The position numbers and the translations under genes are program-made. DNA of 64,000 nt, from positions 62,001 to 126,000 of the forward strand of contig PNAA01000034.1 of the NCBI GenBank assembly GCA_003169975.1. The letters run 5' to 3'. Positions 16,103 to 24,644 of the stretch are shown here, in pieces. How positions within the stretch are numbered: position 1 is the first letter of the stretch; every line of letters starts with the position of its first letter. A model generated the notes under the pieces. It was not told the origin of the DNA. It searched no databases and was given only the letters and a program-made list of their open reading frames with translations. The stretch is from Spartobacteria bacterium (GTDB lineage: Bacteria; Verrucomicrobiota; Verrucomicrobiia; Chthoniobacterales; UBA10450).

Positions 16103-16764
16103 TCAGCGACTCCTCGACTGAGGACCTCGGTTTGGTAATCTGGCGAGACTCGCTGTCATTTCGTCACCGACGAGAAATTTGGGGGCATCGCAACCGGTGG
16201 CCATCGCTCGCGAATTTGATTCAAGAAGTGACCATATCTTCTCTATCCACTGAACGTCAGTGTAGCCACGGCCGTACATAGAATAATGCGGGCAGCTAAT
16301 CCGATTTGGATACGTTTCCGCGAGGTATCTGTTGAAGCGCGCTATGACCTCGCGGCCGAACAAAATAAATAGCGTATGAATGTTCGCGCCGAGGTCTTTC
16401 ATTTCTTCACGAAAGGTTGCGACGTGCGCAGGCAAATCTACATGCCCCCTTAACAGTTGCTGCCGCAATCGTGCTGAGTTCGGTTCAACGTAGGCCTTAA
16501 TTAGATCAGTCATATAAGCGCCGCGGTAAGGACTCTGGTTGAACGCGTACATTAGTTTTCTTGCAGATCGCGACTGTGAAAGTTTTGCCACTGACCAGAT
16601 AATGCGCGGGATATATTTAGCGCCACCATCACGACTGACGTCTTAAGATCCGCGAGGTTTTCGCGAATGACGGTCGTGTCCTCCGGAGCCTTATGATTCC
16701 ATATCGCCCAGCTGGCATGCTCTGCATATTTTTTTTCGAGGCTTTCGAACGGGCTTGGATGCAT
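16103..16764 (-). pseudogene. Unrecognised protein split by a frameshift
   Basis: One protein appears in two frames. The first (from ATG 16764) reads MHPSPFESLEKKYAEHASWA and ends VVMVALNISRALSGQWQNFH then SRDLQEN. The second continues SARKLMYAFNQSPYRGAYMT to the stop at 16103. The switch is near 16580 where cgcgatctgcaag is read. Joined, it gives about 215 residues. ALNISR-x-LSG-W-NFH followed by YRGAYMTDLIK recalls uracil-DNA-glycosylase-like folds, but I cannot name the family. The frameshift may be real decay or a sequence error. Confidence 0.5.
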
Positions 16765-17102
16765 TGTGCAGACACTCCGCCGAGGCCGAAATGCTTCAAG
16801 CTTTGCCGACGCCGAAGTTCATTCCCTTCTGGAGCGCCGATTCTGCTCCGAAACGAGGGCGTGCTAGCTGATGATGTCGTCGACTTCCATTCGCCGCCGG
16901 AGTGAATCAGAATCCGTAATCGTTGGCCAGGAGAACCCAATCAATCTGCCCGTCGACTGACCAGAGGGTGAACGTAATTCATCCGATTGGCGACCCGAGG
17001 GCGTGTTGGCTCAGAAATCGTGAGTAAGGTTCACCTTGCGGGGGCGGACAATCGAGGCCGCCCGGCAAGAGTTAGGGTTCGATCTGCGAAGTGTTTTTCG
17101 CG
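16765..17102. other. Intergenic region, nothing recognised
   Basis: No convincing open frame, tRNA or repeat is visible. The stretch has lower GC than the neighbouring gene. It would hold the promoter of the frameshifted gene at 16764 and the 3' untranslated part of the FG-GAP gene. Confidence 0.4.
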
Positions 17103-18407
17103 TTACTGTCCGCCGGGGGTGTGCTCGAAAAAGTAGGCGGCGCCCTGGAAGGAATTGCCATTGATGACTGGATGCGGGGTGCTGACGAGCACGGTGCCGG
17201 GGCCGAGGGCGAGGGCGGCACCGAAGAAGTCGTCGGTCGTACCGTCGCTCGCCGTGAGGGTGTCGAACTGGCTCCACGTACCGCCTTGCTTAAGGAAGAT
17301 GTAGACCTTGCCCTGCGAGGTGTGGCCATCGACGGTCGCGACATCGGCCGCGATGATCGCTTTGCCGCCGTGTAGCGTGAGGGTGTTGCCGAAGTTAAAG
17401 AACGATCCGGGATCGCTCGCGGTCAGTTTCTGCATCTGGCTCCAGGTGCCGCTGAGATTGGTGAAGAAGTAGGCCGCGCCGGCGCCCGCGTGGCCATCGA
17501 CGGTCGCCCCGAAGGCGCCGACGAGCGCGTTGTCGCCGCTGATCGAGACCGATTCCCCAAAGCTGTCGCTGGCGGCGCCGTCGCTCGCGGTCAGTTTCTG
17601 GGTCTGGCTCCAGGTGCCGCCGGAGTTGGTGAAAACGTAAACCGCGCCCTGGGCAAAGGCACCCCCAATGACCGCCTGCGGCGAGCCGACGAGAATGGCC
17701 GAGCCATGGAGCGCGGCGGAGAGACCGAAGTTGTCGAAGGCGGCGCCGTCATCGGCGGTGAGCTTCTGGGTTTCGGTCCAGGTGCCGTTGACGAGGGTGA
17801 AGACGTAGACGGCGCCCTGGGCCGGGTTGTTGCCGACGGTCGCGCCATTGGCCCCGATGACGAGGGTGGCGCCATCGACGGAGACGGAGGCGCCGAAGTT
17901 ATCGAAGAGACCGCCATCGCTCGCGGTGAGCTTTTGCGTCTCGGAGAAAGTGCCGGCGACGTCGCTGAACACGTAGGCCGCGCCCTGCGCGACAACGCCA
18001 TTGACGGTTGCGCTAAAGGCGGTCACGAGCAGGTTTCCGTGGTTGAGCGCGACGCGATAACCGAACTCGTCGCCCGCGAGGCCGTCGCTCGGGACGAGCT
18101 TCTGCCCTTCGGTCCAGATGTCGCCGGTTTTGTTGAAGACATAAGCGGAGCCGCGAAAGCTGGCGTCGCCATCCGCGCCGATGACCGCGGTGGTGGCTTT
18201 GATCGCAGCGGCGGAGCCGAAGAAGGTGTTGGCCATGCCGTCGCTCGCAGTGACTTTTTGCTCCGTAAAAGTGTCGGCAGGCGTTTGCGGCCGGACTTGG
18301 GCCGATGCACCCGAGACAAGGCCGAGGCCGACTGCCAATAAGGCTGCGAAGCCGGTGAAGATGGAAGTGTGGGTGAGGGGGATTTGCGGCGTGGTTTCGT
18401 TGATCAT
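17103..18407 (-). CDS. Secreted FG-GAP repeat protein
   Basis: ATG 18407 is preceded by aagggagaaaac, a good ribosome site, and gives 434 residues. A signal peptide is visible (TSIFTGFAALLAVGLGLVSG then ASAQ). After it come about seven units of 55-60 residues, each with the pattern QKLTASDG-x-x-D-x-FG, A-x-x-VIGA, and QGAVYVFT-x-x-x-GTWTETQ. These are FG-GAP (beta-propeller) repeats, a full seven-bladed propeller being likely. The open frame extends upstream to 18599 but has no signal-like start. Function is probably extracellular binding; ligand unknown. Confidence 0.85.
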   Translation of the reverse strand: MINETTPQIPLTHTSIFTGFAALLAVGLGLVSGASAQVRPQTPADTFTEQKVTASDGMANTFFGSAAAIKATTAVIGADGDASFRGSAYVFNKTGDIWTEGQKLVPSDGLAGDEFGYRVALNHGNLLVTAFSATVNGVVAQGAAYVFSDVAGTFSETQKLTASDGGLFDNFGASVSVDGATLVIGANGATVGNNPAQGAVYVFTLVNGTWTETQKLTADDGAAFDNFGLSAALHGSAILVGSPQAVIGGAFAQGAVYVFTNSGGTWSQTQKLTASDGAASDSFGESVSISGDNALVGAFGATVDGHAGAGAAYFFTNLSGTWSQMQKLTASDPGSFFNFGNTLTLHGGKAIIAADVATVDGHTSQGKVYIFLKQGGTWSQFDTLTASDGTTDDFFGAALALGPGTVLVSTPHPVINGNSFQGAAYFFEHTPGGQ

Positions 18408-18753
18408 GTTTTCTCCCTTGATGATTTGGTTGTCGACCAAAACCGAACGTCGTTCGATTCGGCCGGCGGTTTTGTGAACGGCTGACTCTTTGCGCTCGCC
18501 TCTAAAGGAGGCGGTGTCTTTAGATTCGTGCCGAAAGACTCCACTGGACTTACGCGTTGCCTCAGCTATCGACGGCACTTTTCGATCGCGGCTCCGCACA
18601 ATTTAGAAGCTTTTGGTAGTCCATCCTGAGCGCCGGCCCGTTGAGCTCTGCGAATGCCGCGCGGATTTTCCACCCTTGATACTCGTACGTATGATGACTT
18701 GCGCCCTCGACCAATGGCGAGTGCGAGTCTGACGATTGGCGCCTGGTCAAAGA
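18408..18753. other. Intergenic region upstream of the FG-GAP gene
   Basis: Contains the ribosome site of the FG-GAP gene (18408-18420) and presumably its promoter. Short open frames on both strands look like noise. No repeat from the families in this window was seen. Confidence 0.4.
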
Positions 18754-19467
18754 TCACCACGGGATCACTTTGCGGTCTCGCCAAAACTTTCCCGTTTCGC
18801 CTTGTGGCGCATCCGCCGCGAGCCAGACAATTCCGGATGCACCTTCTGCAACGGAACGTGTCGCGTTTGAGCCACCCATATCAGTTCGCACCCAGCCGGG
18901 ACAGACGGAATTGACCGCAAAGTCTGGCAGGGCGGCGGCGAGTTGGACGGTGACGCCGTTTAGCGCCGTCTTGCAGATGCAGTAGGCGGGCGCCCAACCG
19001 TCGGCGCCGTCGGCCAGTTGTCCGCCGCCGCTGGAAACATTGACGATCCGTGGATTGTCGCTCTTTCTCAGGAAGGGCAGGAACGCCTGCGAGACGAGGA
19101 GCGCCCCGAGCGTATTGGTTCGCAGCGTCGTCTGAAACATTTCCGCGGTGAGCGCGAGGACATCCTTGTCATCATCGAGGAGAATGCCGGCATTGTTTAC
19201 CAGCGCGTCGAGACGATCGCTTTGCCTGGCAAATTCTTCGGCCGCGCGCTCGATGCTTTCCGGCTTGGAGACGTCGATCTCAAGGAAGAAAACGTTTCCC
19301 TGATTTTTTTCCTCATGGTCGAGCTTTTCTGCCGCCGCCTTGCCGGCCTCTTCGTTGCGCGCACCGATAAACACCCGAAAACCTTCGCGGGCGAGTTGGC
19401 GCGCCACTTCGAACCCGATTCCTTTATTTGCGCCGGTCACGAAGGCGGCTCTTTGGTTTCGTCGCAT
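18754..19467 (-). CDS. Short-chain dehydrogenase/reductase
   Basis: The 237-residue classical SDR has the NAD(P)-binding TGANKGIGFEVARQLAREGF, the structural NNAGI motif (ALVNNAGILLDDDKD), the catalytic Ser in IVNVSSGGGQ and the Tyr-x-x-x-Lys pair as YCICK. The PGWV motif (CPGWVRTDMGG) follows. It resembles plant-type carbonyl reductase-like SDRs that act on small carbonyls with NADPH. A lone gene; substrate unknown. Confidence 0.88.
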   Translation of the reverse strand: MRRNQRAAFVTGANKGIGFEVARQLAREGFRVFIGARNEEAGKAAAEKLDHEEKNQGNVFFLEIDVSKPESIERAAEEFARQSDRLDALVNNAGILLDDDKDVLALTAEMFQTTLRTNTLGALLVSQAFLPFLRKSDNPRIVNVSSGGGQLADGADGWAPAYCICKTALNGVTVQLAAALPDFAVNSVCPGWVRTDMGGSNATRSVAEGASGIVWLAADAPQGETGKFWRDRKVIPW

Positions 19468-19604
19468 GCACGAAACTGCGACGTCTGCCTTTGGAAATCA
19501 AAGCCTCAAATGAGCAATCCGTCGCGGTTTGTCGGTGACTATGAACTGGGCAATATCGAGGGACTGCCTATAAGGTACCGTCGTCGATTTCCATGAGCCG
19601 GGAA

Positions 19605-19916
19605 CTAGGCGGGGACTAGCTCGATCTTAAGTTTTCGTCCGAGGGATCTCGCAACCTTGTTGAGCGTGGTGAGCGTGACGGACGTATTTTCAGGATCAAG
19701 GATGCGATTGATCGCGGCGCGTGATGTCCGCATCTCCGCCGCCAGCGTCGTTTTGTTGAAATCCTGCTTCTTCATCAAGTCGGCGACTTTCAAGGCGAGC
19801 GCGCGTTTCAGCGCGGCGGCCTCCACTTCCTCGAGGAGGCCGTCTTCTTTCAGCAAATCCTGAAGGCTGCTGCCGCGATGTTTATTCCTGGTCTTTGCTG
19901 CTTTTGATGTAGGCAT
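19605..19916 (-). CDS. XRE-family antitoxin (HigA-like)
   Basis: The 103-residue product has a basic N terminus (MPTSKAAKTRNKHRGSSLQD), a long helix and a C-terminal helix-turn-helix: FNKTTLAAEMRTSRAAINRI then LDPENTSVTLTTLNKVARSL. Such HTH antitoxins bind the toxin and repress the shared promoter. It follows the toxin gene at 19947, giving the toxin-first order of higBA systems. The palindrome at 20245-20262 overlapping the toxin start is the probable operator. Confidence 0.8.
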   Translation of the reverse strand: MPTSKAAKTRNKHRGSSLQDLLKEDGLLEEVEAAALKRALALKVADLMKKQDFNKTTLAAEMRTSRAAINRILDPENTSVTLTTLNKVARSLGRKLKIELVPA

Positions 19917-19946
19917 GTTTTCGTTTCAGAGCCAAAGCCCTGTCTT

Positions 19947-20252
19947 CTAGTGGAGTTTTTCGGTTTTCTTGATGAAGCCGTGGAGGAGAACCAACTCCTC
20001 GTCTTGAACACAAAAGAGAACGCGCGCGATCCGTGTCGGTAATTTGCTCCGAATCTCCCAAAGGCCGGCCCCGAGGTGGTCGACGAGCGGCATCCCGAGG
20101 GGCCACCGAAATTGCCCAGTCATGATGTCCTCACCGATAATCTCTCGTTCTCTTCTGGGTAAATCTCGCAACCATTCGCGCACCGGCTCCCGGCCGCTTC
20201 CGTCTGAAAAAAGAACGCGGGGAGTGGCCGTGGCATCGCATGAATGTATCAT
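19947..20252 (-). CDS. HigB/Gp49-like RelE-superfamily toxin, C terminus possibly cut
   Basis: ATG 20252 (MIHSCDATATPRVLFSDGSG) gives 101 residues. Core text REPVREWLRDLPRREREIIG, GAGLWEIRSKLPTRIARVLF and VLLHGFIKKTEK is typical of phage Gp49/HigB ribosome-dependent mRNA interferases. The reading frame stops at ...TEKLH right after an A5 run. In the -1 frame the expected tail TPLEDRALALKRKHAYIKSS follows and would end at 19882, overlapping the antitoxin start by 35 bp. Either a base is missing, or slippage on gaaaaac makes the long form. Confidence 0.7.
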   Translation of the reverse strand: MIHSCDATATPRVLFSDGSGREPVREWLRDLPRREREIIGEDIMTGQFRWPLGMPLVDHLGAGLWEIRSKLPTRIARVLFCVQDEELVLLHGFIKKTEKLH

Positions 20253-20262
20253 TCTTGATACA
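20245..20262. promoter_or_regulatory. Palindromic operator over the toxin start codon
   Basis: tgtatc-attctt-gataca has perfect 6-base arms with a 6-base spacer and covers the ATG (20250-20252) of the minus-strand toxin gene. Position and symmetry fit an autoregulatory site for the XRE antitoxin encoded at 19605-19916. Confidence 0.5.
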
Positions 20263-20422
20263 TCTTCCAAGCACAAATTGCACCAGTGGAGTCGACGCCT
20301 GAGAATCGTTTCCGCCAAGTCCTTCCATCGGTTTACTCTGAGGCGGATGCGTGCTTGACGGAGTGGCGGCAAGAGGAGTTCGCTCGGCGTGTGCCGATCT
20401 TTCCATTTGCCGCGGGAACACC

Positions 20423-21106
20423 ATGACCGTGTCGAAGCGTGCTTCTCTCGGCATCTCGCTGGGCGCGATCGTCCTTTACTGGATCTACCAGATCGTCTCG
20501 CAACGCCAGGATGCGATACTGCCCGCGCATTTCTCGGACTTGGTCTGGCGCATCGTGCGCGGCAAGATCATCGTGCTCACTGCGCTTTTCCTGCTGCTCC
20601 GCCTGGAGGGCGAAGGATTCAAGACGCTCGGCCTGACCGGTCACAAATGGTCGAAGCATTTCGGGGTGGGTTTGCTCTTCGGCCTGGCGATGTTCCTTAC
20701 GCTGAACGTGGGGCTCGCCGCGGTGATGCATTCGCTGCTTCCCCGGCCGGCGGCGAACGGGCCAACGATCATGTCGTTCTTCAAGGAGCCGGGTAACCTG
20801 CTGGCCTGGCTGCCGATCGGGATCTTCGGGGGAGGCGTGGTGGAGGAACTGCAGCGGATCTTCATTTTCACGCGCTTCGAGAAATGGCTGGGGCGTCCGG
20901 GCCTGATTCTGGGAATCGTGCTGAGCTCGGTGATGTTCGGCCTTGGCCACCGCTACCAAGGGCTCGCGATCGCGATCTCGACCGCGGTGTCGGGATCGCT
21001 GTTGGCGCTCGTCTACCTGCGCCGTCGCTCCGCCCTCGAGCCCATCGCCGCGCATGCTGTTAGTGACGTGCTAGCCATGCTGGCCGCGACGATGCTAGCG
21101 AGGTAA
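20423..21106 (+). CDS. CPBP-family intramembrane metalloprotease-like protein
   Basis: The 227-residue product from ATG 20423 has about seven or eight hydrophobic segments. CPBP (CAAX protease and bacteriocin-processing) motifs are visible: the paired Glu in GGVVEELQRIFIF, the F-x-x-x-H motif in VMFGLGHRYQG and a late His/Asp in HAVSD. In typical members the first motif is E-E-x-x-x-R; here Arg is one residue closer (EELQR), so catalysis is not assured. The frame is open upstream to 20351 without family similarity. Substrate unknown. Confidence 0.75.
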   Translation: MTVSKRASLGISLGAIVLYWIYQIVSQRQDAILPAHFSDLVWRIVRGKIIVLTALFLLLRLEGEGFKTLGLTGHKWSKHFGVGLLFGLAMFLTLNVGLAAVMHSLLPRPAANGPTIMSFFKEPGNLLAWLPIGIFGGGVVEELQRIFIFTRFEKWLGRPGLILGIVLSSVMFGLGHRYQGLAIAISTAVSGSLLALVYLRRRSALEPIAAHAVSDVLAMLAATMLAR

Positions 21107-21347
21107 CGCACCTTAAGCCCGTCACGGGGCCGACGGTCGAAACACGCCGCTCGTCGAGGCAAGAGCGCGACGGTCCGAAAGCAAATCCGGCGGTTATCCC
21201 TTTTCTCCTGTCACCCCGATGAGCCCGGCATTTGGCGAGTCGCGTGCGCTCCCCAATCCAGCTTCTGCAGTGCCTTAATCGACGGATCTAATCATTACGA
21301 AGGCGTTTTTCATCTTCGCTACAGGTCGATGGACGCGGCCTAACGAT

Positions 21348-21674
21348 TCATTCTGCGAGCGGCTCGAAGCCGGCGAACATTTCCGCGGCTTCCGGGAGGG
21401 TTTTCAGCGGCACGCAGTCAATGACGGCGAACATTTCATTCCAGAACGCGAGCACGTTGGGATTCTTGTGCGCGGCGTCGATCGCGGCCTGCGATTTCCA
21501 CTCCGATACTTCGATGATGGTGCCGTCGCGGCAACGCATGATCACGGGCGCGCGGTCGGTCACGAGTCCTTCGCCACGCAAAAGCGGCATGCGCCGCCGG
21601 ACGAGCGCCAGGACTTCCTCGCTCTCTTTGCCGGGCTTCGGCTTGTAAGCGACGATCACCACCACTCCGTTCAT
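21348..21674 (-). CDS. ABM-domain (antibiotic biosynthesis monooxygenase-like) protein
   Basis: The 108-residue product starts MNGVVVIVAYKPKPGKESEE, has IMRCRDGTIIEVSEWKSQAA and HKNPNVLAFWNEMFAVIDC. This is the dimeric ferredoxin-like ABM fold, found in small quinol monooxygenases and stress proteins. The His in AHKNPNV and W in EVSEWKS fit. The exact activity is unknown. Its stop is preceded (3' side) by a CCTAACG word at 21339. The gap 21107-21347 shows no gene. Confidence 0.75.
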   Translation of the reverse strand: MNGVVVIVAYKPKPGKESEEVLALVRRRMPLLRGEGLVTDRAPVIMRCRDGTIIEVSEWKSQAAIDAAHKNPNVLAFWNEMFAVIDCVPLKTLPEAAEMFAGFEPLAE

Positions 21675-21713
21675 GGCCGCACTCTAGCGTGATCGTATTT
21701 TCCGGCAAGCGCG

Positions 21714-21737
21714 GCAGGCGATGCGCCCGCCCTACAA
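21714..21737. repeat. Half copy of the 61-bp inverted repeat
   Basis: gcaggcgatgcgcccgccct plus acaa matches 22 of 24 bases of the right arm of the repeat inside the RlmI-like gene (2030-2053). It lies in the gap upstream of the ABM gene. Confidence 0.6.
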
Positions 21738-21783
21738 TCGACTTCCTGCGTTCCTGCTTTCCTAAGAGATTATCCAGCGTCGA

Positions 21784-22092
21784 TCACCCGTTGGCGGTCT
21801 GGGCCAGCACGATGAGGAGATCGACCAGTGGCCAGGCGGCAAGCGCGCTGACGAAGCCAAAGAGGAACAACTCCATGGGTTCGTCTCGTTCGTGTTTGAT
21901 CAGCATTTCCGCAGTCATCCTGCGGAACGCGCGGCGGGCCCGGTCGCTCGGGCGACGCCGGGCGCGGCCGAGCGTTACGCCCGCCCGCGGCCGGAAGAAA
22001 TAGTCGGTCGCCGGGCAGGCGCGACGACTCTCTGCTCGACGGTCGTGCCGGGCGAGCAGGTGTTCGATGGTAGAGATAGACGTTGGCTTCAT
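21784..22092 (-). CDS. Small basic protein with C-terminal membrane helix
   Basis: From ATG 22092 (MKPTSISTIEHLLARHDRRA) the frame gives 102 residues: a basic, Arg-rich first two-thirds and a clear hydrophobic end (MELFLFGFVSALAAWPLVDL then LIVLAQTANG). A shorter form from ATG 21876 would encode only the 30-residue membrane peptide. Neither start has a clear ribosome site. The Arg-rich part may be GC-driven noise, so the short form is a real alternative. Family not recognised. Confidence 0.4.
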   Translation of the reverse strand: MKPTSISTIEHLLARHDRRAESRRACPATDYFFRPRAGVTLGRARRRPSDRARRAFRRMTAEMLIKHERDEPMELFLFGFVSALAAWPLVDLLIVLAQTANG

Positions 22093-22574
22093 ACTGTTTT
22101 GGTGGGTTGAGGTTTCCGAAAAATTTCGAGGTCTCTTCAGTGGAACGAAGGGCGAACGCCCCGCAGGACAGAGGTTGGGCCGGAGAATTCGCCGCGGGCG
22201 ATCCGGTCGTCGAATCAGACACCGATCGCAGACTGCCGCAGCCGGGCGTTCTGAATCGAAGTGTTGGTTTTCATGATGAGGAAAACTAAACCGGCCGGGC
22301 GGGCTGTCGACTTCCACCCCGTTACATTCAGGTGACGTTTTCTGCGAGGGCCCGGGAAATTGCCCAAGGGGACACATCACGGGCCAGCGGCTTGGCTCGG
22401 CGCTTCGTTCCCCTGGCAGGATAGCGCCGCCGACAAATGAAGTGATTTCCTAACAGATTCTCGCGCGCCGATCGCAGACAGAGGCGGGTTCTTCATCGAG
22501 TCGCGGCCATAGGAGCTGGGCGAATCCGGCATAAGCTCGACTTCGACTTGTCCGGTTGATAAAGCTTCCTGCCG
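22093..22574. other. Intergenic region, nothing recognised
   Basis: No convincing gene, tRNA or repeat is visible in this stretch. A CCTAACA word (one mismatch to the dispersed heptamer) lies at 22449. It presumably holds the promoter of the TPR gene. Confidence 0.4.
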
Positions 22575-23894
22575 GTGAATAAAGGGACAAAGACCGCTCT
22601 CTCCGCGGTCGCGGCGACTTTCGTCCTCTTTGTTGCTGTGATGGGGTACTCTGTTTACCAAGTGGCTGGGTTCGTAGCGGGCAAGGGCGCTTTCGATAAA
22701 GGTTACGCCGCGGAATATCGTCGCGAATACGCTGCCGCTATCGTTCAGTTCGACCTTGCCCTGAGCAAGCCGATTACTCGCTATTGGCGGGCTTATGCGC
22801 TTGAGAATCGCGCATACTGTTACCAAGAGCTGCGGCGCCGGGCGGAGGCTATCCGGGATTATTCCGACGCGCTGCGCTTAAAGCCTGAGCTGAGCGAAGC
22901 GCGAGCGGACCGAGGAACTCTCTATGAGGGAGCAGGCCAGAAGGACCTGGCTCTTGATGACTATAACGAAGCGATTCGTCTTAATCCGAACCTGACCCGG
23001 GCGTTGTATCGCCGGGGGATGACCTACATGGGGCAAGCCGCTTACGCGAAGGCGCGGTCGGATTTCAGGGAAGCCATTCGATCTTTCCCGAATTTCGAGG
23101 CGGCTTTTGCCTAGAGGTATTTGCATGATCGTGACGGCGCCATGTCCGGTTTCGACGTTGCAATCACTCTCAACCCTCGCGATGCCCGGGCCTACGGCGG
23201 GCGGGCCTCGCTTTATTATAAAGAGAAAGAGTACGCCAAGGCAGAGGCGGATTTGGACGAAGCGATTCGGCTCGCGCCGAAGAATCTGAATTATCGGTTC
23301 TCCCGGGCGGCAGTCTATGACTACGAAAAACGGCCGAGTGAGAGTATCGCAGATTTCACCGAGGTGCTTCGCCTCGATCCGCGAAACGAAAAGGCCTTGC
23401 TTGATCGTGGCATGGCCTACCGAGGGGCCAAAGATTATGCGCGGTCGCTCGCCGATTTTACGGAGCTCATTAGGATCACGCAAGCCGGCAGCGCCTATAG
23501 AGAGCGCGCGCGGACTTACTTTCGCAGCGGCAAATACGCGCTCGCCCTGGCTGACTATAAACAGGCGTCCACCTCTCCGGGTGGAACGGTCCGGAGCAAG
23601 GCCAGACCTTTAGCCTGGCTCCTCGCCACCTGCCCCGATCCGCAGTTTCGGAATGGAGCGGAAGCCATCGCGCAGGCGATGAAAGATTGCGAACCGAACG
23701 GATGCCATGATGCACTCCGGCTCGATACGCTCGCCGCCGCCTATGCAGAGGCAGGAAAATTTGAGGAAGCGGTCCGCTACGAGCGCCAGGCCCTCGACTT
23801 GAACGAGGATGACGCGGAATGGCGAGCGGGATTAGAAAAACGACTGGCGTTGTATCCGCGGTGGCAACCTTACCGCGAAGAACTCAAACATTAG
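22575..23894 (+). pseudogene. Membrane-anchored TPR protein interrupted by an in-frame TAG
   Basis: GTG 22575 (MNKGTKTALSAVAATFVLFV) opens a frame with one N-terminal membrane helix and then tetratricopeptide repeats. TAG at 23112-23114 stops it after NFEAAFA; the same frame continues with RYLHDRDGAMSGFDVAITLN and further 34-residue repeats (AYGGRASLYYKEKEYAKAEA, ALLDRGMAYRGAKDYARSLA) to 23894. The repeat holding the stop is about five residues shorter than its neighbours, so a small in-frame deletion may have gone with it. Without the stop the product is about 439 residues. The downstream part could also be made from TTG 23121 or ATG 23142. Confidence 0.7.
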
Positions 23895-24007
23895 GGAATC
23901 CCCGCGTAGCGCCGGAATAACTAACTCGAGCGCTCTTGAAGTTGTTAATCCTGGCGACAAAAAACTCCAGCGCGCCTAGCTTCACTGACAAACAGAGGAA
24001 AAACTCT

Positions 24008-24442
24008 ATGGGATTATTCGATTCACTTCTCGGCGATGCAACCGGCAAATCACCAGCGGCGGGCGGGACAGAGGCGGCGGTCGTCGGCGTGCTCGGCGCG
24101 GTGCTGGCGCAAAATGGCGGCGTGCAAGGACTGATGAACAAATTCTCGCAGGGCGGCCTAGGCGGGGTTTTCTCGTCCTGGGTCGGCACGGGGGAAAACC
24201 AGCCCGTCTCCGCGTCGCAGGTGCAAAGTGCGCTCGGCTCGGAACAGGTGCAGGCGCTGGCCGCGAAGGTCGGCGTCGATCCCGCGACCGTATCGAGGTT
24301 GCTCGCGCAATTCCTGCCGAAGGTCGTGGATAAATTAACCCCCACCGGCCAGGTCGATCCCAACGCGGATCATCAACAAGGCCTCGCGGCGCTGCTGCCC
24401 TCGCTCCTCCAGAGCCTCGGCGGTCACAGTCAGCAGAGCTGA
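24008..24442 (+). CDS. YidB/DUF937-like protein
   Basis: ATG 24008 follows agaggaaaaactct, a fair ribosome site, and gives 144 residues: MGLFDSLLGDATGKSPAAGG, GLGGVFSSWVGTGENQPVSA, then LAAKVGVDPATVSRLLAQFL and a Gly/Gln-rich end. This matches the YidB family (Pfam DUF937), small helical proteins of unknown role. No membrane segment or signal. The gap to 24644 has no gene. Confidence 0.85.
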   Translation: MGLFDSLLGDATGKSPAAGGTEAAVVGVLGAVLAQNGGVQGLMNKFSQGGLGGVFSSWVGTGENQPVSASQVQSALGSEQVQALAAKVGVDPATVSRLLAQFLPKVVDKLTPTGQVDPNADHQQGLAALLPSLLQSLGGHSQQS

Positions 24443-24644
24443 GGCTACCCCGGGAATTTAGCGCGACCCGCGCCTGGAGCTGCGCTAAACGTGGCCAGGA
24501 ATAAGAGGCCAGAAAGAGCGGCGACCAGCCAGGGCTGGTCGTTAGCTTGAACTGCGTGGAACGAGAAGCGGCGATCGAAACGAACCAGCATCGGAGCCAG
24601 TCGTTTCGATTGGGGCAACGAACTCGTTTACTCGTTAGGTAAGG

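Noticed and set aside
16629-16940. Minus-strand 103-codon open frame
   Set aside because: Overlaps the N-terminal part of the frame-split unknown gene in a different frame and has no protein-like features.
17490-18341. 283-codon open frame opposite the FG-GAP gene
   Set aside because: It repeats with the FG-GAP units on the other strand and reads as an Arg/Glu/Gly-rich artefact.
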